Shown: positions 45,757-57,000 of the stretch, in pieces
How the letters are laid out: every line of letters starts with the position of its first letter
Position numbering within the stretch: position 1 is the first letter of the stretch
Source: Pyrocephalus nanus
Taxonomy: Eukaryota; Chordata; Aves; Passeriformes; Tyrannidae
Direction of reading: 5' to 3'
Assembly: GCA_038380795.1 (NCBI GenBank)
Contig: CM076267.1
Coordinates: 36,270,232-36,334,231 of the forward strand
Length of the DNA: 64,000 nt
Notes under the pieces: generated by a model
Database searches by the model: none
The model's input: only the letters and a program-made list of their open reading frames with translations
What the model was told of the DNA's origin: nothing
Translations under genes and position numbers: made by a program

Positions 45757-46011
45757 GCTCCTCCCGTGCTCAGCACCAGCTGCCGTCGGGGGTGCTGGGA
45801 CACTGATAGATCCTCCCGTGCTCAGCACCAGCTGCCGTCGGGGGTGCTGGGACACTGATAGATCCTCCCGTGCTCAGCACCAGCTGCCGTCGGGGGTGCT
45901 GGGACAGTGATAGATCCTCCCGTGCTCAGCACCAGCTGCCGTCGGGGGTGCTGGGACAGTGATAGATCCTCCCGTGCTCAGCACCAGCTGCCGTCGGGGG
46001 TGCTGGGACCT
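45757..46011 (+). repeat. 52-bp minisatellite, about 4.9 copies
   Basis: The period is exactly 52 bases: GATCCTCCCG starts at 45809, 45861, 45913 and 45965, and a first copy with GCTCCTCCCG starts near 45757. Each unit has GTGCTCAGCACCAGCTGCCG then TCGGGGGTGCTGGGACA, with ACACTGATA in early copies and ACAGTGATA in later ones. Each unit keeps two CpG sites and a GTGCTCAGCAC near-palindrome. Since 52 is not divisible by three, frames shift from unit to unit. Confidence 0.95.
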
Positions 46012-46768
46012 TGACACGCTGCAGATAAAATGGTGGAACCGAATGCTCTGCAGCGCCTCGCATTCCAAAACCCAGCATGAAATCCCTGCTTATGTTTAAA
46101 TAATCTGCATGTTTGAGTAAAGGATTATGAGACAGTGGAGGGGGCAGAGCTTTCTGTGTTTCCTGCAGGGAAGTGCGGGAGGGAGTCCTTGGGAAAATCA
46201 GCTTGCTGAAGAGCAGAAAGGGCAACCCAGGGATGCTGCTTCCAGCGAGAGCCAGGAGACAGCTGCTCACAGAGGCAGGGGAAGCAATAACTAGTGAGAA
46301 ACAACATTTAATTACTTCTCACTCCTACCAGTCAGGGAAAGGAGATCTCTGGTGCCTGGTGGAAAGGGACCGTGATGTGGCTGTGGCTGATAATTCTTTG
46401 CCAGGTGAAGAACCAGCTCTCGGGGTTGGCTGGTTGAGAGCAAAGATGTGGCAGGTGGGAGGCCGTGCCCGAGCTGAGCTCCTGCCCTTCCTCTGCAGCT
46501 ACAACAGGGTGGAAATCCGTGGTGGGTGCTGGTACGTGGGGCTGTGGCTCCAAGGCCGGGCACCTTCCTGGTGTCCCCTCTGCCTTCGCTGGTTTCCTGG
46601 GTGGGGATTTGAGGTACTCCAGGTAAACACCTTCTAACAGCAGGATAATTATGGGCTGTAATAAATCACTAGTCACGTGTGGCAGAGCCGGGAGGAGCTG
46701 CCCCATGGAATGCAGCATCAGGCAAGGAAGAGAGGAGCGTTCACTTGCAAGGAAATTGCATTTACTGT
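46012..46768. other. Spacer, nothing recognised
   Basis: Unique sequence. GTCACGTGTGG near 46672 contains a CACGTG E-box. Frames at 46173-46718 are on both strands and unconvincing. Confidence 0.5.
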
Positions 46769-46803
46769 GTAATTACTACACGGTAATTACTAAGTAATTA
46801 AAT
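46769..46803. promoter_or_regulatory. Three clustered TAATTA homeodomain-type sites
   Basis: GTAATTACTA occurs at 46769-46778 and again at 46783-46792, and GTAATTAAAT starts at 46794. TAATTA is the palindromic core recognised by many homeodomain proteins, and closely spaced cores can bind dimers. The surrounding sequence is A+T-rich and non-repetitive. Function is inferred. Confidence 0.3.
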
Positions 46804-47650
46804 GGTCAACAGGTACTATCTAAACAAAGAGGACTTAAGTGACAGCTCTGTCCTGAGGCTTAAAATATTATAGTGTGGTAATGGGGGGGAATGGAAATGG
46901 TAAAGTATGGCTGGACCTGTGATGGATGTCACAACTCTGGTTATCCCGAGTGAGAGAAGGAAACCTCTCATTCGTTGGTCCCTGGAGAACAAGGGGCTGC
47001 TGTTTATGGTAAAAGTAAGAGATTACAAACTCAGTGGCAAGGCTGCGTGCCAGACGTGGAATGGCACAATTTCCTGAGGCGGGAGGGACCCACTGACAGG
47101 ACATCCCCCCTCCTCGTCCCTGCTGACAGGTGCCCGTCCGTGTGTGAGCTCCCTCGGCTGCCGGGCATCCAGCCCGTGTGAGGCAGGGATCACCAGCCCC
47201 ACATTCCCCCTCCTCCTGCTGCTGCTGGTGGTTCACGACCCTCGGTCGCTGCAGTGTTCCCCATCCCTCTTCCCAGAGGCTGTGCAGGAGCCATTCCAGA
47301 GCCAGCAGCGACTCCTCCTCTGGCTGCTGTGTGGCTGCTGTCGTGTTCCCTGTCCTCGGCTGATCCCGTTACAACTAATTAGCACCTTGACATTTGCACA
47401 GCGAGTGAGGCAGCCTTGATGTTTGTGAGAGAACAGAAGGCACATCTGTCTGCGTGAGCCGTTTGAAGAGGAGGAACACAGCTCGGTGGTGTTTATAGCA
47501 GGCAGTTGGGGGAGGAATTAATTTACAAAATTTTTTGAATGAAAACAATTCCAATAACTCGAGTGCCCTCTCCCTCCCACGTCAGCTGTTTACAAACTGT
47601 TGAGTTGAATCTGTCCCACATGTCCCTTGAACCTCCCAGAAACGGAGGGG
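46804..47650. other. Spacer, nothing recognised
   Basis: CTAATTAGCACCTTGACATT near 47375 is another ATTA-containing stretch. No gene signal. Confidence 0.5.
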
Positions 47651-47678
47651 AAAAAAAAAAAAAAAAAAAAAAAAAAAA
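47651..47678 (+). repeat. Poly(A) run, 28 bases, followed by G run
   Basis: An uninterrupted A tract of 28 bases is followed after about 25 bases by an 11-base G run (47704-47714). The upstream sequence does not look like a processed gene copy. Confidence 0.95.
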
Positions 47679-47714
47679 GCATCATGAAAAACTAATTTTG
47701 AAAGGGGGGGGGGG

Positions 47715-48009
47715 TAGAGAAATAATCCTGCCCACGGAGTTCAAACAACTTGTCTTGCTTTAGCTTATACCAATTTTCATGTACTTAGACAAATGTCACC
47801 AGCAGCAGACTTAATTGACTTCATTTTGTTCTTTATCCTCATTAAAGAGGAACATAGTTGTTCCTCGCTGTCTCCCCACCCGCCCTGTGAAGGTGCTTTG
47901 TGTGAGGCAGTGATTAACTCTATTTTTGTGTGCAGCTTGAGGGCATCCAGCTGTCACAGTGATGGGGGCTCTCCTCCTTCCCACCCCAGCAGGAGCCTTG
48001 CACACTTGG
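47715..48009. other. Short spacer
   Basis: Nothing recognised. Confidence 0.5.
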
Positions 48010-48320
48010 GATCCCAGAATGGTTTGGGTGGGAAGGGACCTTAAAGCTCATCTCGTTCCAAACCCCTGCTATGGGCAGGGACACCTTCCACTAGCCCAGG
48101 TTGCTCCAAGCCCCATCCAACCTGGCCTTGGACACTCCCAGGGATCCAGGGGCAGCCACAGCTTCTCTGGGCAACCTGTGCCAGGGCCTCCCCACCCTCC
48201 CAGCCAAAAATTCCTTCCTAATATTTCACCAAAATTTCCCCTCTTTCAGTCTCAGCCCATTACTCCTTGCCCTATCACACAGGTCCTGATGAAGGGTCTT
48301 GCCCCATCCTTTCTCCCTAG
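48010..48320 (-). repeat. CR1 LINE 3' UTR, antisense
   Basis: On the plus strand AGAATGGTTTGGGTGGGAAG starts the complement of the CR1 terminus. The match continues through the middle motifs into AAAAATTCCTTCCTAATATT, TTCCCCTCTTTCAGTCTCAG and CCCATTACTCCTTGCCCTAT. This last part is a 3' UTR version differing from the 'ggcttcccactgccagagg' type, so this copy may belong to another CR1 subfamily. About 310 bases remain. Confidence 0.94.
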
Positions 48321-48900
48321 GGATGCTACACCTTGTGGTACAACCACAGAGGCTTTCAATGGGCTTAAGAAGTACTTGGGAGGAAATAAAATGTGCAGAG
48401 AAGTGCAGCAGAGGTTGGCAGTGGGTGCCACGCTGCACCAGTCCTGCTTGCACCTGAAGCTCAGGCTGCTTTGGAACACCAGCTTTCTTACGTTTGCCTT
48501 GAATTCCTGATGAATTTTAAATGGAGGGGAGCTAATTGAAGGGAAAGGGTTGCAATTAAAAATGTTTCTTGTAGTTTCTTTTCTCTGGAGGACATCTCTG
48601 GCTCGTTAGTGTTGTAAGTGTCTCCGGCACGATGTCCCTTAAACCTTTCCAGAATCCAGGCTAAGCTCTGCCCTCTGGTATTCAGTGATCTGCTGGAGCC
48701 AAGCCAGATGGTGAACTGTGGGTGGACAATGAACTTCTCTTCCTTTCCCTTCCCTCTATGCAAGGAGGACAAAGGAAAGGCAGCCCCCTATCCCTGGCAG
48801 AAAACTAAATGGGCAAACTTGCTGAGATATCGCTTTTGTAGGCATCTGATGGCTTTGGCTTGGGCTTCCCAGCCTGCAGGTGATGAGCACAACCCACCTG
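48321..48900. other. Spacer, nothing recognised
   Basis: Unique sequence; no feature recognised. Confidence 0.5.
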
Positions 48901-49680
48901 ACCATGGCAGGGGTTATCTGGGATTTGGAAACAAGGCCTGAAAGTGCCCTTGGTTGACCAAAGTCAGGGTATGACCCTGTTTAGTTCGGGGTTCAGGGCA
49001 TCTCCAAATGCCTGTGGGAGGCCCCTGGGTCCAGGTGGCTTGAGGGGTTTCCTCACCCAGAAACTGCCTGTTGTAAGGGAAGGAAGGTTTGAGGCTTGCC
49101 TTGCTCTGCTCTGGATTTGAGCCACCCACAGGCCAAGCAGAAATGGCACAAAACCCAGCCTGGGGTGCTGCTTTTGGATCCAGCTGCTTCCAAAGGGTAT
49201 CCCAACACTGACCCTGGTACTTTGTCATTGGCTTTGCTGCACTGGGGTACAGTCCCAACCAGGAGGGTTGACCCAACCTCTGCAGGGTCCTGCAGCATTG
49301 TAGATGTGGGTCCTCCCAGCAAATCAAGTTCTGGGATGCTCTGGCTAATCCCTCAGTCTTCCTTGGCTTTAACTTTGGGTACCAGCCCAGCTGGTGACCT
49401 GCTTTACACATGCATGCTGTGAGTTTTGGAGCTGTTTGGTACCTCTAACATTCTATTTGAGGATGCTGGACAACCTTGCATAGTCTTTGATGGTTTTCAG
49501 ATGTGTTTTGAGGTGGAGCCTGTGTGAAGTTCTTGGGATGCTGCTGTTTTGTGGGGTGGGTTGGACCCTGGTGGCTGCCTACATCACCTTTTGGGATTTG
49601 TGCTGGAAAAGCCTGCTTGGGGGTGGGAACACCCTGCTCTGCTCTTAGTGCAGGGAGACTTGGAGTATTCCTTGAGATGG
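48901..49680. other. Nearly CpG-free block of unknown origin
   Basis: Only one CpG (48987) was found by eye in about 780 bases, although the block is not A+T-rich; TG and CA are abundant. A 165-codon minus-strand frame (48914-49411) has no domain I recognise. The pattern suggests old, heavily methylated and deaminated DNA, possibly an ancient repeat no longer recognisable. Confidence 0.4.
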
Positions 49681-49837
49681 AAAACAGCTCCTGCTGTACC
49701 CTCTGCATGTGGGGAAAGGTTCTCGTGGCAGTGACGGGTCAAGACCAGTCCCACATGCAGAACAAGCCTTTGAAATCAGAGTCAGGGTGACAAAACCACT
49801 CCTGTACCAGTGACCTGCAGTCCAGGCCAACCTCCTG

Positions 49838-49902
49838 TGTCACTGAGGTTGGTTTAGGGCATCTTTAAAGGTCTCTTCTGACCCAAACTACTCTGTGATC
49901 CT
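49838..49902 (+). repeat. Probable CR1 LINE terminal fragment, sense
   Basis: GAGGTTGGTTTAGGGCATC, TTTAAAGGTCTCTTCTGACC, CAAACTACTCTGTGATCC correspond to the last 60 or so bases of CR1, but the match is diverged. Confidence 0.55.
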
Positions 49903-52900
49903 GGGGAAAATGCCTGACTATGGGCCATGAGGGGCTTTTCCCTGGAGGGCTCTGCAGTGTCCCCCCTGCATCCCATCAGGTGCCATGCACAGGGATGTAT
50001 GCAGAGGGCTGGGCTGAGGTGGGCTTACCCAGACTGATTATTGATTGATGTTGGTTGATGTTGAGCTGCTGTGGCCTCCTGTCCCACCCCCTGTTAAACA
50101 TCTGTTTAAGCAGTGGATTAACACAACCACTGGCAGCGCTTTGACTGAGGAGAAAACTTTATACAGTGGTGAAAGGTAACTTGGAAACGTGCAGAGGGAG
50201 GGAAGATGAGGGGAGAAACACGTGCAGAATAATAAGAAGCTGGATTTTGAAGGCTCTGGGACGGCTCCTCTCTCTTCCCCACCCCGTTGGCTGCTCCTAG
50301 GCAGCAGTGCCCATAGCAACACTGCCTGATGCAGTGATCCCACAGGCATCCCTGCCATGCCAGGGGCCTGATTTGAGGTGCTGCCTGCTGCTGCTTTCCC
50401 CCAGAAGTTGTCTGAGCAGTGCTTGTGCCAGCAATCCAGTCAGGAGGAGGTGAGGGATCTTTCATCCATCAGGGATGCTGAATGAGAGCTACACCTCTCC
50501 TGGCTGTGAATGCAGCACATTTACAAACCTTCCTCCTTTTTTTTTTTTTTATTAGCAACTTTCCCCATGTAACCACGTTCCTGTGGGCTGGGGTTGAATG
50601 AAGAGAAGCTCCTGTTTTAATTTTTGCTGTCAGGAGTAACGGGTAAGTGTAGGAGGAGGAATATTAATCATACCCAGCAGGCATTCTTCAAACTTAGAAA
50701 CAGCATAAGGAAGGAGCCCAAATGGTTTAAACATTGCAGGGACCATTTGTATGGGAGTCTCATGCTCAAAAACGTGCAGGATACTCTTTTTTTCATTTTT
50801 TGCTTTCACCCTGATTTAAAGGGGAAGTCATCGCTCACCCACTGCTTTTTCTGCAGCAGGGACCGGGGTCTGCACCCTGGTTGGGTCTGAGGTCCCCAGA
50901 GAGATGGGGGAGAGCTGTGCAGGGGTCATCATCCCTCCCACTGAAATCTCCATAGCACCAATTAGCTGCTTTTTCCCCCAGTTCATTTGCTCTCTGGATG
51001 AAGAAGAAAAGGGGAAGGAATGCTGTGCTTTTGTGCTGGTGGTGCAGCAGGTGCAGCACTGCCACGGGAAAGGGGAGGTTTTTGTCCCTTTGGGGTGATC
51101 TGAGGCACCCTCGGAGGCTCAAGAATGACCTGAGGGGGACTATCTGTTTATGCATCCACCCTGTGAAAATAAGGTTGCTTTAATCCCTCTCTTGGGCTTG
51201 CAGAGGCCCTAAACCTAAACTATGTGGCCAACCACCTCCAGCAGCCTTGAGGTGGGGCTGGCAGCCAGCAAGAGCAGAACACGCTTATGAGGCTGATCCA
51301 GGGTGCAGGGGGGCTTCCCCCGGGGCAGGACTCGAGGCTTTGGGCTTTCTCCCTCCTGCTCTGTCCTGTTTTCCTAATAATCCCAGCAGACTTTCCAGGG
51401 CTGGCAGGGGCTGTGAGGAATGTCCCCACACCGCTTATGAAACTGCTGCTCTCTCGTGTTGTGCCGCCGCCGAAATTGGTTGAGAGCACCTGACTGGGAA
51501 CCACATTTCCTCTCCATCTCCTTAAGCACACAGAAAAGATTGCCTGGCAGCCCTTCCCGTGCCTCAGACAGAGGGAAAGGGAAAAGAGATGAGATGTTCA
51601 GCACAGAGCTGAGATCCTGTGGTGAGTTCTCCCCAGCACAGCACAGCACCAGCCCGTCTCACTGGGCTCCCCACAAGGGCAGAGCCCAGGGAGGGTGTGC
51701 AGAAGCCCAGCAAGCGGGCTCCTGATTTTCATCAGGGGCCTGATCCTGCATGTGGGAATTCTTCTGAGCCACTTCATGTTCTTTTTTGGCCCCACAGGGT
51801 TTGTTTGGGTAGGGAATACATCCACTGGGGATGTTGGAGCGGGAGAGCAGGGCAAAGGGAAGAAATAACCCTGGTGTAACTGTGGTCAGGCACGGCCTGG
51901 CATCAAGAGCTGAAAGAGTTGTGGTACCTGGAGTCGGCGAAGCTCCCAGATCCCATTGTTTGGCTCTGAACTGTGGCTGTGGCCCCCCTGCCCCGTGCTT
52001 TGTCCCCCCCTGACAGCATCATTCATTGCAGCAGCACAAAGAGCAGCAAGCTGTAATTTGCCAACAGGGCTGTGTCCCTCAATGAAAGCTTCCTACGTGT
52101 CTATTGGGAGATTATCCTATCAAATCCCATCCTGCTCTGAAAGGTACGCATTTAAAACATGACTAACGCTGAGAGATGCTATTATTCTATTTTATTCTCC
52201 AGCTAGTGAGTAATGTCTCATTATAGATGGGGATGCATTCAGAAAAACATCATCTGCCTGCTGGAGCGTGGGCTCCTGGGCACGGGCGGATTGTGACGGC
52301 ACGTGGATGGATCCGTGTGGGGTGCCAGCATCCCGTGAGTCCTGAGCCAGCCTCGGGCTCTGGGTGCTGCCCAGCCTGGGCTGGAGCTCTGGTTTTGGGT
52401 GGGTCTGGGGGCCCTCAGCATCCCGGGGTCAGCAGGGATGGATGGGGAACCGCGAGCCCAGGCTGCGGAGCCGGCGCTGGGGGAAAAGGAGGGATCCAGG
52501 CAAGGTTGGGGCAGGTCGTGGCTGGCAGAGCCAACAGGGTCTTGCTGTGAAGAGGCAAGAGGTGTGCCAGCAACCTGGCACGGGTTGCCCAAGCTGTGAA
52601 GTCTTGCTGTGTTTCATGACCTCCATGAGGCATGTGCATCCCTGCTGAATGCTGTGACTCCTCAAAGCACTGGGGTTTCCTATGGCTCAGTATCCCCAAA
52701 TTCCTGGAAAGTTCATTATAATGGGGGGGATGGGCTCCTGGCAGCTTTCCTGGCTCCCCAGCTGGGGATGTGGGTCTGGGCAGGCTGGGCTGCTCCTCTT
52801 ATTTACGCTCAGAGGTAAAAGCTCTGTCTAGAAATGGTCCTTGATGTCCTCTGCTTTAAAGGAATCCTGTGTATATGGATGGCAGGTTCCTTTCCCTCAT

Positions 52901-53227
52901 CCCCCAGGACATGTCTGCTGTCCCCCACCCCTGTCTTCCTTCTCCCATGGTGCTGAGCACTGGAATTGTTGTGGTCTTCAAGTCATGGTGAATGGCTGGT
53001 CTCACTGTTGCATTATTTTGTGAGGGAAGGCATCAGGTTTGTCAATCCCAGTGGAATCTCCCTGGCAGTAGAAGATCCATCACGTCCATGGGATCTGCTG
53101 GGGCTGCTTGGAACCACTGAGCAAACAAAATGCCTCCTCTCAATGCAGCCTGGGTATGTGTCTGGCTGATCAGCATTCCTGGTAGGGCATGTCAGCTCTC
53201 CAGGGATAAAAATATCAGAGAGCAAGT
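49903..53227. other. Long spacer, nothing recognised
   Basis: A T run lies at 50537-50550. Frames of up to 117 codons occur on both strands, including G+C-rich overlaps at 52227-52699, without domains. No repeat family or RNA gene seen. Confidence 0.5.
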
Positions 53228-53384
53228 GTGGTGCAGGCTGCCCAGGGCAGTAGGGGAATAACCATCCCTGGAAGTGCTCAGAAAGCGAGTGGAGGTGGCA
53301 CTAGGTGTTGTGGTTTAATGGAGGTGATGATACTTGGCCAAAGGTTGGAGTTGGAGGCCTCTTCCAACCTTAACCAGCCATGTG
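53228..53384 (+). repeat. CR1 LINE 3' end, second subfamily type, sense
   Basis: Shows GCAGGCTGCCCAGGGCAGTA, ATCCCTGGAAGTGCTCAGAA, GGTGTTGTGGTTTAATGGAG and GAGGCCTCTTCCAACCTTAA, the same 3'-end type as 18043-18352. The octamer tail is not preserved. Confidence 0.85.
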
Positions 53385-53774
53385 GTGGAGAGCCTGCCTT
53401 TGGAGGTGCCTGTGGAGGCGGTGGCAGGACCCACGTGTGGGGTGTTTGGTTTGCAGGAGCTGAGGAATGCCAGGAAGGATGTTGCCCAGCTCTTGGTTCT
53501 GGCTCTTCCCAGGTGTCCATGTCGAGCCTTTAAAACTCCCTCCTAAAAAGAGCTCCCAAAAGCACAAGTGCTCCTGGAAATGGTCGGTTTTTCAGTGCCA
53601 TCGTGCCCAGTTTTCTGGGACTGGGTGGCTCTACCCAAGTGTGACCCCGACTGCAGCACAGTGGCCTGACCTTGCCCAGGGCTGGTGCACCCATCACCTC
53701 ATCCTGTGCTGCTGCTCAGCATCCCTGGGCCAAGATCCTCACCATCTGCAGTCCATCCTTCACACCTCTCTTTT
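53385..53774. other. Spacer between two CR1 copies
   Basis: Nothing recognised in about 390 bases of unique-looking sequence. Confidence 0.5.
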
Positions 53775-53981
53775 TTAGGAAGGATTTCTTGGCTGTGAGG
53801 GTGAGCAGGCCCTGGCACAGGTTTCATGGAGAAGCTGTGGCTGCCCCTGGATCCCTGGAAGTGTCCAAGGCCAGGTTGGACGGGACTGGTAGAAAGTGTC
53901 CCAGCCCATGGCAGGGGGTTGGAATTGGATGGGTTTTAAGTTCCCTCCCAACCCAAACCACCCTGTGATTCTATGATTCCT
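53775..53981 (+). repeat. CR1 LINE 3' end with tail, sense
   Basis: Shows GGAAGGATTTCTTGGCTGTG, GAGAAGCTGTGGCTGCCCC, GTGTCCAAGGCCAGGTTGGA, CCCATGGCAGGGGGTTGGAA and CCCTCCCAACCCAAACCACC, with a well kept tail TGTGATTCTATGATTCC. The 'gagcaacctgggct' motif is deleted. Confidence 0.94.
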
Positions 53982-56370
53982 CTGCCTCGTGCAAAAGGCA
54001 ATGAGCTGTAATTATTTATTGATGTATTTTCTGGGTTGTTTTTTCCTCCCCTTTTGCTGGGGAGGTTTTTTGGGGTGTGGTTTTTCTTTTTTCTTTTTTT
54101 TTTTTTTTTTTTTTCCCCTTCCTTTTCAGTTTATTTGGTAGGAACACTTCTTTCCTCTCATGTTTTTGTCCCTGCAGGGGGGAAGGGAGCCTGTCCCCCC
54201 CTCTTGAGGTGCTGTGGAGCTGAAAGGCTGCTGGTTTGACTGTGGCACACTCGCACCTCCCACACTCGTGCAGCCGGTGACGCACGACACGATCAATGGA
54301 GAGGGGATGAATAAACCCAGCGCTTGCTCCCCACAAACAGGGGGGTGAAGGAGACAGGGAGGGAGGGAAAACTCCGGGTGTGCAGTTCTCAGAGCTGTTT
54401 TCCACATAGCCAAGGGATGCCAAAGCATCTCCAGCCCTTCAGAGGGCCCTTGTCTCCTGGGCTCACCCGAGCCGATGGGGTTGCTGCAAGCCTGGCTGTG
54501 CTGTCCCTCATCCCATCAAGCTCTTTTTTGGAGCACTGGACCCCCAGGCATGTTGGACCAGTCCACGTGGCCTGTGGCTCTCTCCCACCTTGTGTTTCTT
54601 GCTGACTCTGGACTTGTAAAGCTGGGGAAAGGCTCTCCCTCTGCGGTGCACATGGCTCCCAGCGAGGCCAGTCAGGACTTGTCTTTTTTCTCTTTGTGTC
54701 CTGGTTCTCCAGCAGCATATTCCAGACAAGAGGATTCCTCCTCCCCTTAGTGGGAAGCCAGTCCCAGGGGCCCTTGGGGAATGGGGAAGTATGATCCTGC
54801 ATGTGAAATGTGGGTGTGCCGAGGCTCAGGGGGGTGGAGGGGATGGTCCCTTGCCCTGAAGGACAGGTGGGGAATGCTGATCTCTGGGATTTGTGCATCT
54901 CCTGCCTGCCTGAAAAGCCCTGCTCTTGCCTTCCTGCCTGTGAATCATTTTGCTGTGTGACAGGGAGCTGATGTCCCATAGAATTATGGGCCTGGAGTGG
55001 GACGAGAGGACAGGAGACCCTTTGTTTCTGGTTCAGGCCGTGCAATCCACCTCTGAGTGGGACACAGCTTCCCTTTGGGAGACATCACTCCTTGTTTTTT
55101 TTTTGGTTTTTTTTTTTTTTTTTTTTTTTTTTGCTGCTGCCTATGTCGAGTGTTGGATCTTTAGTCCAGCTTGGAAAGATCTACCTGCAACGTGCATCCT
55201 GGCAGCTGCTCCCCTTCCAGAGAGGACCTCCATCAGTTCCACCCCTGTGCCTCAGCAGAGGGGGCAGTGGCACTGCAGAGGCTGCTGTTGCTCACAGGAG
55301 TCTTTGGAGCTGTCACATCAAGGATTCAGTCGGATGCAGCTCTGTCATAGCTCCCAGGCAAGTGTTTTTATGCCCTTCTCCATGCCTGAGACTGTTTTTA
55401 ATAATTGATATTAACACTTTACAAGAGAGGAAATGGACAGAGGGCCATCGTTCATGGATTCATCAATAATGAACGGAGCGATGCCAAAGCACATCAATAA
55501 CAAACTGGTTTGCCCTCCTCTCATGTTCATGGGGATGCAGGCCTAAGGAGCATCGATGGGATCATCATCCATCATCCCTGGATCACGGGCAGGTGATCAG
55601 AGAGCTCTGCTGAGGAAGCAGAGGGGGTATGGCGTGGGATGCTGCTGCCCTTTGAGTGCTCCAAGTCAGACAGGGCTCTCTGCACTGTGCAGAAGTCGTT
55701 TCCCTCCAGAATATCTTATTCTGCCTAATGCCCTGGAAACTGGAAACTCCCTGCAGCAAATGGTTTCTGACCCAAATACAGACCCCCCAGGCCCATTCCC
55801 ATCCTCTGATTCTGGCACCAACCCTAGCGATGGTCACGGCAGATGCTGGAACATCTGTGCTGGCAGCCCTGCTGTGGGACCCTGTGGGGGCAGAGCTCAC
55901 CTGGCCCTGCTTGCAGAGTGCCACGTGAACCAGGGCTGCGTCCAGAGAAACTCTTCCAGACCCTGTGCCTGATGCACAACCCTGTGAGCAGGCACCCAGG
56001 TCACAGGAACAGCCTGGAGCTACCTGGAGTGAAGCTCTAAAACATGCATAATGTGGGTGCAGAGCAGCTGTTTCTCTCTGCTCTGGACCAGCAATCCCAA
56101 TCCAGGTTGGTACAGACTGTTCCTGCCCCAAGTCTCCCCGGTCAGCTGCTCAGCTGAGTCGAGATGGGCACTGTGGAGCACAGGAAATGATTATCTGAGC
56201 TCAAGTATCCATTGGATCCTGTAGGTCCTCGTTTCTTGTGGTCTTTGAACCGGTTTCCAGCTTGTCTGTCTGTGGCTGCCATAATGGAAGCTTGTGGGTC
56301 CCTGTGCAGTGCTCTGTGATTCTTTACTGCTCAGGTAAGGGATGTCTTTTCCCTGTCCTGCATCAAACCA
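53982..56370. other. Spacer with T tracts
   Basis: T tracts lie at 54094-54114 and 55095-55132 (10 T, GG, 26 T). Frames of up to 218 codons (54389-55045 minus; 55583-56131 minus, 182 codons) carry no domain. No gene called. Confidence 0.5.
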
Positions 56371-56526
56371 GATGGCTGCCCCTGGATCCCTGCAAGTGTC
56401 CAAGGCCAGGTTGGACAGGGTTTGGAGCAACCTGGGCTGGTGGAAGGTGTCCCTGCCCATGGCAGGGGATGGAATGAGAGTGGCTTTAAGGTCCCTTCCA
56501 ACACAGGACATTCTGTGATTCTAGGA
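56371..56526 (+). repeat. CR1 LINE 3' end, sense
   Basis: Shows GGCTGCCCCTGGATCCCTGC, GTTTGGAGCAACCTGGGCTG, GAAGGTGTCCCTGCCCATGG and TAAGGTCCCTTCCAACACAG, then tail ATTCTGTGATTCTAGG. It abuts an antisense CR1 end directly after the tail. Confidence 0.93.
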
Positions 56527-56572
56527 TTAAGGCTGGAAAAACCCTCTGAGATCATTGAGTCCACTCTAGGAT
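56527..56572 (-). repeat. Small CR1-type end, antisense, tail-to-tail with previous copy
   Basis: ATTAAGGCTGGAAAAACCCT and CTGAGATCATTGAGTCCAC resemble the complement of the second CR1 3'-end type (AAGGTTGGAAAAG-CCTCTGAGATCA). The copy is short and diverged. Confidence 0.6.
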
Positions 56573-56871
56573 GTTCTTACCACAGTTGGCTGCTTCAGGT
56601 GTAATCCTGGCCATAGCATTTCTTCCCATTCCATTCCCTTTGGAAAATATTACTTTTCCATACCTCTACAGCTGGTAGCCAGTTCTGTGTCTATTATGTA
56701 TGGGCACCCTTTTCCAACAAGAGCTTTTGTGGGAATTCTTAGTGCTGGGAAGTGGCGCTCTCTCTCTCTCTCTCTCTCTCTGCAGCTCTTTTGTTCTGGC
56801 CTTTCAGCCCACAGGATTTACAGTCATGGAAAAAAGGGAGTAGAAAATTCGTAACCCACTTTTTACAGAGG
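56573..56871. other. Spacer including a (CT)n microsatellite
   Basis: A (CT)12 microsatellite is at 56758-56781. Otherwise nothing recognised. Confidence 0.7.
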
Positions 56872-57000
56872 CACAGAATCACTAAGGTTGGAAAAGGCCT
56901 CTGAGATCAAGTCCAACCATTAACCCAGTGTGGTGTGTTTTTACAGCTGTATGTTGGAGAGAAGAGCACCCCAAAGATCCATGTGGGACTGGGCTACCCC
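56872..57000 (-). repeat. CR1 LINE 3' end, second subfamily type, antisense
   Basis: The plus strand opens with CACAGAATCACTAAGGTTGG, AAAAGGCCTCTGAGATCAAG and TCCAACCATTAACCCAGTG, the complement of the 3'-end type seen at 18043-18352. Similarity fades after about 56940, so the far boundary is approximate. Confidence 0.75.

Noticed and set aside
47460..47678. Poly(A) run as tail of a processed pseudogene
   Set aside because: No gene-like sequence precedes it and no target-site duplication was seen; CR1 machinery rarely makes poly(A)-tailed retrocopies in birds.
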